From Bartonella fuyuanensis (GTDB lineage Bacteria; Pseudomonadota; Alphaproteobacteria; Rhizobiales; Rhizobiaceae): 64,000 bases of DNA. Location of the stretch: positions 23,877-87,876 of the forward strand of contig NZ_JACIFE010000006.1 in NCBI RefSeq assembly GCF_014197255.1, given 5' to 3'. Made by a program: the position numbers and the translations under genes. Below are positions 59,113 through 64,000 of this stretch, one piece after another. Positions within the stretch are counted from its first letter, which is position 1; each line of letters starts with the position of its first letter. The notes under the pieces are model-generated. The model ran no database searches and was not told the DNA's origin. It saw only the letters and a program-made list of their open reading frames with translations.

Positions 59113-59651
59113 GAATATGACTGAAGCTGTTATTTTGCGATTTTCTTAAGAAGGAAAAGATGCTTAAAAAGAATCTCGTAGTAATCTCTTAGTTTTTTTA
59201 AATATATAGGGCAGTTTTTATAAATTTCCTCATTAATTTCAAAAATTTTCAATCGTATAAGGAGTACTGAGATTAGAAGATATTGTTTTAGATAATTTCT
59301 GGTCCTGAAGTAAGAAAGGTTTTTGTCGAGCCTAAAACAGCGGCTATAAAAGAATCTAGATCCTTTAATATATCATTTTTTTGTCTAGAATTTTCTTATA
59401 GGTGTAATAAGAAAGTAAATTTATTTGTTATTTTTTTGAATTGATGCAAATGAAGTAGTGTTATCGTTATCTATAGAATTCATGTGAGAATCATTAAATG
59501 AGTATTTATATTTATAATAAAATCGCTTTAATCCGTTTTTATGGACAAGTAACTTGCAATTGTTTTAATAGCGGGAAGTATTCTAGGCTACATTAGTTTT
59601 GTACAGCACAGCGAGTTCTAGAATTTTTTTCAAAATTAAATGTGTACTTCG
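59113..59651. other. Intergenic, no gene seen
   Basis: Continues the decayed zone. One short stretch (GPEVRKVFVEPKTAAIKESRSF, near 59300-59365) is protein-like but isolated and unrecognised. Confidence 0.35.
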
Positions 59652-59972
59652 TTATATATATGATATTTTGTAAAAAGGTTTTTGTTTTTTGTAACTTAAC
59701 ATACAAAATACTATTGCTAAAGCACAAAATATAGACCATGCTGGCAAATATGTTAGAGTAAGGCAAATTGAGGACAGAAAATTAGGCGTTATTTTGCATA
59801 GAGCTTGATTAAAGCTATAGATGTCTGTTTGCAGAAGATTTGCTAAAATTTTATTCAGGGGGGTTATTTTCCAATTTGTTGTAATTACAGAGTGTGCATT
59901 GTCAATGACTACTGCTATAATTGTCAGTGTAACGAAAATGAAGGCCATTAATTTAAATAAAGGGCGGAGCAT
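59652..59972 (-). CDS. Small membrane protein conserved in Rhizobiales
   Basis: From the ATG at 59972 a 106-residue protein: an N-terminal helix (MLRPLFKLMAFIFVTLTIIAVVIDNAHSV), a central segment (TPLNKILANLLQ), and a C-terminal helix (LPAWSIFCALAIVFCMLSY). Proteins of this layout are annotated in Brucella and Bartonella as a PetM-like family member, as I recall, but a cytochrome b6f role is implausible here. The open frame extends to 60041, adding 23 unlikely residues. It is one of few intact genes in this decayed zone, which hints that it is needed. Confidence 0.65.
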   Translation of the reverse strand: MLRPLFKLMAFIFVTLTIIAVVIDNAHSVITTNWKITPLNKILANLLQTDIYSFNQALCKITPNFLSSICLTLTYLPAWSIFCALAIVFCMLSYKKQKPFYKISYI

Positions 59973-60139
59973 GTTTTTTCTTAAGACTTTAATAGGACAC
60001 AGATATAATGCACAGAAAAATAAGGAGTTGCATTGTGACAAGAAAATAAGTTTGCGATTTGTTTTGTACTTTTTAAAAAAGGTGCGTAATTATTTTCAAT
60101 AAAAGTTGAAATTAGGTTTCACACAGGTAATGGAATATG

Positions 60140-60712
60140 ATGTTTGAAAAAAAGCACCATGCATTGAAATATAATCTTTAAAATCGTCATATTCAAATGA
60201 TTGCTTTAGGAGGCGTGATTGAAACGGAATTTTTATGGTTCAACAGAATCTATAAAATTGGCTGATCCCTCAGCTATTCTAGCTTATCTTTTCGGGGGGA
60301 TTATTGTTTATTTCATCACGCGAATGCTTAATGAAATGTTAGTGGAAGAACTAACGTTAGGTGCTTTGCTCTTGCTACAACTGCTGCAGTTATTATTTGG
60401 GTCATTATTGTTAGTGTTCATTTGAAGTTTCGAAAGGCTTGTAAGCACAAAATAGAGACGTTTATTTATGCCTTTGGGTTATATCCTTATGCTAATTATT
60501 TTTATTTATGCTTTCTTGCTTTATTATTCTGTGTAATGTTTATGAGCGGTTTTGGGAAAAATAGATTCATGGCTCAACTTTTTGAAAAGGGAGGAATAAA
60601 TATATCTTTCTTTGAGCCATATATTTCTGTGCAGGTGCCTGATATGAGTTTTGCAGTCATGATTATTCCTCTGCGGTGCTTGTTTTTACTTTTGGAGTAT
60701 AAACTGAAATGA
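60140..60712 (+). pseudogene. Amino-acid permease (APC family), decayed
   Basis: N-terminal fragment: FEKKHHALKYNL, stop, NRHIQMIALGGVIETEF, which corresponds to the RHIQxIALGGxIGTGLF signature of APC-family amino-acid permeases. After a frameshift near 60225 it continues STESIKLADPSAILAYLFGGIIVYFITRMLNEM. The middle of the protein (about ten helices) is deleted. From about 60366 another frame gives the C-terminus: ATTAAVIIWVIIVSVHLKFRKACKHKI, YPYANYFYLCFLALLFCVMF. Substrate class (aromatic, proline or alanine/serine type) cannot be told. Non-functional. Confidence 0.85.
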
Positions 60713-60753
60713 TAACAAAAAGAGCTAATAAAAAGGATTGATTGGAATAAATC

Positions 60754-61434
60754 TTGGGAATTATAAAATTTGATAAGGTAACGCAGGTTTTTGGTGATTT
60801 GTGTGTTTTAAGGGGTATTACTGTACAACTTACCGAGAGACGTATCGCCATTATTGGTGCAAATGGTTCTGGAAAAAGTACATTTGTTCGTCTTATTAAT
60901 GGGCTGCAATTACCATCTCACGGTTTTGTAAGCGTTGATGGACTTGATACTAAACGTGATGCAAAAGCAGTAAAGCGTAAAGTTGGATTTGTTTTTCAAA
61001 ATCCTGATAATCAGATTGTTTTACCTTTAGTTGAAGAGGACTTATCCTTTGGTCTCAGAAATTTAAAGCTTAATAAAGATGAAATTAAAGCGCGTGTAGA
61101 TGAAATTTTGCAGCGCTACGGGCTTGAAGCTTTTAGAAATCATGCTGTTCATTTATTAAGTGGTGGACAAAAACAACTCATTGCGATTTCCAGTGTAGTT
61201 ATAATGAATCCAGATTACGTTATTTTTGATGAGCCGACGACATTACTTGATTTGCGCAATAAGCATCGTGTTACGCAAGTTATAGAAGAGTTACCACAAA
61301 CGGTGATTGTTGTATCGCATGATTTAGATTTTTTGAAAAAGTTTGATAGAGTACTTGTTTTTGATAAGGGGGAGATAGCAATTGATGATGTACCTTTTGT
61401 TGCTATCAAGGAGTATATAAAGAGAATGTCATGA
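60754..61434 (+). CDS. bioM: Biotin ECF transporter ATPase BioM
   Basis: Energises biotin uptake with BioN and BioY. The 226-residue product has Walker [10 protein letters not shown] near 36-44, Q-loop [22 protein letters not shown] (the Q-P-D-N-Q motif of ECF ATPases), signature [12 protein letters not shown], and Walker [13 protein letters not shown]. Translation appears to start at TTG (60754); no ATG is available near the expected N-terminus ([13 protein letters not shown]). It overlaps bioN by four bases. Assignment to biotin rests on the downstream bioY genes. Confidence 0.93.
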   Translation: MGIIKFDKVTQVFGDLCVLRGITVQLTERRIAIIGANGSGKSTFVRLINGLQLPSHGFVSVDGLDTKRDAKAVKRKVGFVFQNPDNQIVLPLVEEDLSFGLRNLKLNKDEIKARVDEILQRYGLEAFRNHAVHLLSGGQKQLIAISSVVIMNPDYVIFDEPTTLLDLRNKHRVTQVIEELPQTVIVVSHDLDFLKKFDRVLVFDKGEIAIDDVPFVAIKEYIKRMS

Positions 61435-62069
61435 TCGGTTTATATATTCCAAAGAATACATTTATTCATAGACTTAGTCCCAGAATTAAGTTTTTATTTC
61501 TTACAGTGTGTGGCACCACTATAATAATGGTTTCATCTATATTCCTTCTTGGGCTCTTTTTATTATTTATTTCTTTGTGTTATAGAGTTGCCGAGGTTCC
61601 TTTTAAAATGGTGCTAAAGCAGTTTAAATCGATGGGATTGCTTTTAGTTCTTTTATTTATGTTTCAAGCTATTTTTATCAGTTGGCTTACAGGAGTTGAG
61701 GTTATATTACGTCTTCTGATCCTCTTTTCTTTATCATCACTTATTTCATTTACAACAAAAGTTTCAGATATGGTGGAAGCAATTGAAGCAGGGCTTCAAT
61801 ACTTTCGTTGTTTGGGTATAAATCCATCAAAAGTGAGTATGGTTATCTCTATGGCGATACGGTTTATTCCTCTGTTGCGTGAAAAATTTAATGAAGTATA
61901 TGAAGCACAGAAAGCACGCGGCCTTAATATGAATTTTATTGCTCTTACAATACCTTTAATTATACGGACCATAAGAATGGCTTCAGAAGTTGCTGAAGCA
62001 TTGGAAGCGCGTTCTTATGATGCTGATATTGTTGATCCAGCATCCCATAGGAATCAAAGTTTTTTATAG
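61431..62069 (+). CDS. bioN: Biotin ECF transporter transmembrane protein BioN
   Basis: EcfT-type coupling protein, 212 residues, with several transmembrane helices and the two Ala-Arg motifs in the cytoplasmic coupling helices (EAQKARGLN and EALEARSYD) that transmit ATPase movement to BioY. It overlaps bioM by four bases and precedes bioY by 16 bases, so bioMNY is one operon. Confidence 0.92.
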   Translation: MIGLYIPKNTFIHRLSPRIKFLFLTVCGTTIIMVSSIFLLGLFLLFISLCYRVAEVPFKMVLKQFKSMGLLLVLLFMFQAIFISWLTGVEVILRLLILFSLSSLISFTTKVSDMVEAIEAGLQYFRCLGINPSKVSMVISMAIRFIPLLREKFNEVYEAQKARGLNMNFIALTIPLIIRTIRMASEVAEALEARSYDADIVDPASHRNQSFL

Positions 62070-62085
62070 TGAAAGGAAGGATCAA

Positions 62086-62640
62086 ATGAATACAAAAGAT
62101 TTAGTTTATATTGCTTTATTTGCTGCTATTTATGCTATTTTAGGCTTTTTTCCTTCTATTTATCTTCCTTTTCTTTTAGGAGTGCCTATTACGGCTCAGT
62201 CGATGGGACCGATGTTAGCAGGATCGATACTTGGGGCAAAAAGGGGTGCTTTAGCCTCTATCCTTTTTCTTCTCCTTGTTGCGATTGGATTGCCTTTGTT
62301 GCCTAATGGTCGTGGAGGGATTAGTGTCTTTTCAGGGATTGCAAGTGGTTATTTGATAGGTTTTCCATTTGCTGCGTTTTTTATTGGTTTAATGGTAGAA
62401 TTGTTTTGGCAGCGATTAAATTTTATAACATTATTTGTGATAAATGCTGTGGGTGGTGTGGGAATTGTCTACGCTTTTGGTGTTCCATGGACAGCGTATA
62501 TGACTAAAGTCTCTTTATTGAATGTTTTAATGGCTTCATCAGTTTTTTTGTTAGGGGATTGTTTAAAAATATTGATTGCATCCTTTGTTGCACTCGCGAT
62601 TAAAAGATCTGCTCCTCTCATTCATTCAAAGAAAAAATAA
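62086..62640 (+). CDS. bioY: Biotin transporter substrate-binding protein BioY, copy 1
   Basis: Integral-membrane biotin-binding S-component, 184 residues. Family features: PITAQSMGPMLAGSILGAKRGALA near residues 34-57, GLPLLPNGRGGISVFSGIASGYLIGFP, and six helices. The ATG at 62086 follows GAAAGGAAGGATCAA; the open frame to 61990 overlaps bioN and is not coding. Third gene of bioMNY. A second, closely similar bioY follows 309 bases later. Confidence 0.95.
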   Translation: MNTKDLVYIALFAAIYAILGFFPSIYLPFLLGVPITAQSMGPMLAGSILGAKRGALASILFLLLVAIGLPLLPNGRGGISVFSGIASGYLIGFPFAAFFIGLMVELFWQRLNFITLFVINAVGGVGIVYAFGVPWTAYMTKVSLLNVLMASSVFLLGDCLKILIASFVALAIKRSAPLIHSKKK

Positions 62641-62949
62641 TTTTCCAATGCATTATTATAATGAAATACGTTTAAAAATAAAGAATAATAAGCATAAGTT
62701 AAAATAAATATATTATTTTGTTATGCTATTGTTATATGCTGTTCATTAATATATCACCATAAAGCCATTGAATTTAACTATCGTGATTTAGAATATAAGT
62801 TAAATATTGTAATAATTTTATATGATTCATATAATAAATATTATTATAATATTTTTTTATATCTAAGTTATTGGAAGTATAATTTTATAAAACTGATACT
62901 TAATTATACAACAATACATGAAGTGTTTCTGTCATGAAGGGGTAATCAA
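62641..62949. other. Spacer between the two bioY genes
   Basis: Very AT-rich and without a recognisable gene or terminator. Similarity of the two bioY loci resumes at the ribosome-binding site (GGGGTAATCAAATGAATACAAAAG). Confidence 0.5.
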
Positions 62950-63504
62950 ATGAATACAAAAGATTTAGTCTATATTGCTTTATTTGCTGCTGTTTACGCT
63001 GTTTTGAGTCTTTTTCCTCCTATTTATCTTCCTTTTTTGCTGAGGGTGCCTATTACAGCTCAGTCTATGGCTCCAATGTTAGCAGGGTCTATACTTGGAG
63101 CAAAAAGGGGAGCTCTCGCATCGCTTCTTTTTCTTATTCTTGTTGCGATTGGATTACCTCTGTTACCTGGTGGACGTGGCGGAATTAGTGTTTTTTCAGG
63201 AGTTACAAGTGGTTACCTCATTAGTTTTCCATTTGCTGCATTTTTTATTGGCTTTATGGTTGAGTTATTTTGGAAACGATTAAATTTTATACTCTTATTT
63301 TCGATAAATGCTGTGGGTGGTATAGGAGTTGTCTATGCTTTTGGTATCCCATGGACAGCATATATGACTCAAGTTTCTTTGCTAACAGTTTTAATAAGTT
63401 CATTAGGTTTTTTAATTGGTGGTTTTTTAAAAGTACTAATTGCATCCTTTATAGCGCTTACCATTAAAAAAACTACACCTCTCATTCATTCCGAGAAAGG
63501 GTAG
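62950..63504 (+). CDS. bioY: BioY, copy 2 (tandem paralogue)
   Basis: Also 184 residues, and identical to copy 1 over long stretches (MNTKDLVYIALFAA, YLPFLL, GAKRGALAS, GGRGGISVFSG, INAVGG, PWTAYMT). Changes are mostly conservative and cluster in the C-terminal third. All family motifs are kept, and no disruption is seen, so both copies look functional. BioY alone can transport biotin in some species, so copy 2 may act alone or exchange with copy 1 in the BioMN module. Confidence 0.94.
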   Translation: MNTKDLVYIALFAAVYAVLSLFPPIYLPFLLRVPITAQSMAPMLAGSILGAKRGALASLLFLILVAIGLPLLPGGRGGISVFSGVTSGYLISFPFAAFFIGFMVELFWKRLNFILLFSINAVGGIGVVYAFGIPWTAYMTQVSLLTVLISSLGFLIGGFLKVLIASFIALTIKKTTPLIHSEKG

Positions 63505-63868
63505 CTTTTATTTTGAATGAGGTTTTTTATTACGATACATGGAAAGATAAAAAGCTGATAGCAACAAGCTAAAGTATTTTTTATTTTACTTGTTGGTATT
63601 TTAATCAAAGAAAACATTTAAGAAAGAAAAATGCATTATATGTTAAAGTAAAAATTTGTAGTGTATAATCATTTAAGATTAAATTCACAAATTTTTATAA
63701 TGAACTTTGAAATAGTTCTGATATTTTTGCAAAATAATCAGAGTAAGAGCTTCATTTTCAATAATTATTTTTAATTTTTGTCTCATTGAATGAGTGGTGT
63801 AAGTTTTATCTTGTAACGCTATTCCATTTTTGAAAGAAGCTCTATAAAATCTTTTAACTTTTTTAAAG
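63505..63868. other. Intergenic after bioY copy 2
   Basis: No gene on the plus strand. A minus-strand open frame (63685-63936) is present but has poor protein character and overlaps the more convincing frame at the window edge. Confidence 0.4.
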
Positions 63869-64000
63869 ATGAAAAGGGTTTTTGAAGAAGCCAAGGCCTT
63901 AGCCAGCGAATGCAGGGAACAAGCTTCTACAGCCATGACTTTAGTTAAAGAGGCAAAAAGTGTTTGTGAATCAGCAAAAAGTTTAGCTGATGGAGCGATC
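63869..64000 (+). CDS. Start of an alanine/lysine/glutamate-rich helical protein (runs off the window)
   Basis: From the ATG at 63869 the frame is open to the window end for 44 codons: MKRVFEEAKALASECRE, MTLVKEAKSVCESAKSLADGAI. The spacing of Ala and charged residues is that of a coiled coil, with a loose internal repeat (EEAKALASE / KEAKSVCES). The family cannot be judged from so short a piece; a phage structural or surface-stalk protein are both possible. The start codon has no strong ribosome site, so this may also be the remainder of a larger gene. Confidence 0.45.
   Translation, partial: MKRVFEEAKALASECREQASTAMTLVKEAKSVCESAKSLADGAI

Noticed and set aside
63685..63936. An 83-codon minus-strand open frame near the right edge
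   Set aside because: Its composition is unconvincing, and it lies largely opposite the alanine-rich plus-strand frame at 63869, which has better coiled-coil periodicity.
1..64000. CRISPR arrays, rRNA genes, complete insertion sequences, replication origin
   Set aside because: I looked for regularly spaced repeats, rRNA cores, transposase motifs and origin-like box clusters and found none that could be supported.

Overview
The window is AT-rich alphaproteobacterial DNA and fits the genus Bartonella. The main support is three tandem genes for Pap31/HbpA-type hemin-binding outer-membrane proteins, together with rhizobial-type housekeeping neighbourhoods (greA-lpcC, trxB-lysR, a five-gene pst/phoU operon, waaA-lpxK-DUF2093-mutL) and long, decaying intergenic regions full of phage and gene remnants. 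I do not assign a species.

Layout. 1-3.3 kb: 5' part of uvrB (minus), an SH3 secreted protein, greA and the LPS-core glycosyltransferase lpcC, whose 3' end lies in an exact 83-bp tandem duplication. 3.3-5.7 kb: a frameshifted, truncated phage integrase between long inverted copies of a dispersed repeat. 5.7-9.3 kb: trkH, trxB, lysR. 9.3-12 kb: phage debris, including a decayed DNA adenine methylase, and a decayed copy of the 3' end of the neighbouring moeB/thiF gene. 12-20.6 kb: moeB/thiF, gshB, pstS-pstC-pstA-pstB-phoU and a SleB-like cell-wall hydrolase. 20.8-26.4 kb: M29 aminopeptidase, mutM, M20 peptidase, ribonuclease D, and a small secreted basic protein. 27.5-32.9 kb: three hbp genes sharing an upstream motif and each ending in a terminator, with a fourth, ruined hbp between the second and third. 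33-40 kb: ileS, a lipoprotein, tadA, an RluB-type pseudouridine synthase with a long basic tail, and rsmD. 40.4-42.9 kb: tRNA-Thr(CGU) and a compact, intact lysis cassette (endolysin plus overlapping spanin-like pair). 44.5-56.5 kb: pmbA, a CysQ-like phosphatase, DUF4170, waaA, lpxK, DUF2093, mutL, a long-form dCTP deaminase and lldD. 56.5-60.7 kb: a graveyard of decayed genes (two unidentified, a probable slyX, an amino-acid permease). 60.7-63.5 kb: the biotin ECF transporter bioM-bioN-bioY followed by a second bioY. A coding region runs off the right end.

Together the intact genes cover phosphate, potassium, biotin and heme acquisition, envelope LPS assembly, DNA repair and RNA modification, as expected of a host-restricted bacterium undergoing gene loss. 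The most unusual features are the third hbp gene, whose product carries an extra Ser/Thr-rich and then His-rich loop of about 300 residues inside the barrel, and a degenerate dispersed repeat family (at least eight copies) that brackets the integrase remnant as an inverted pair.
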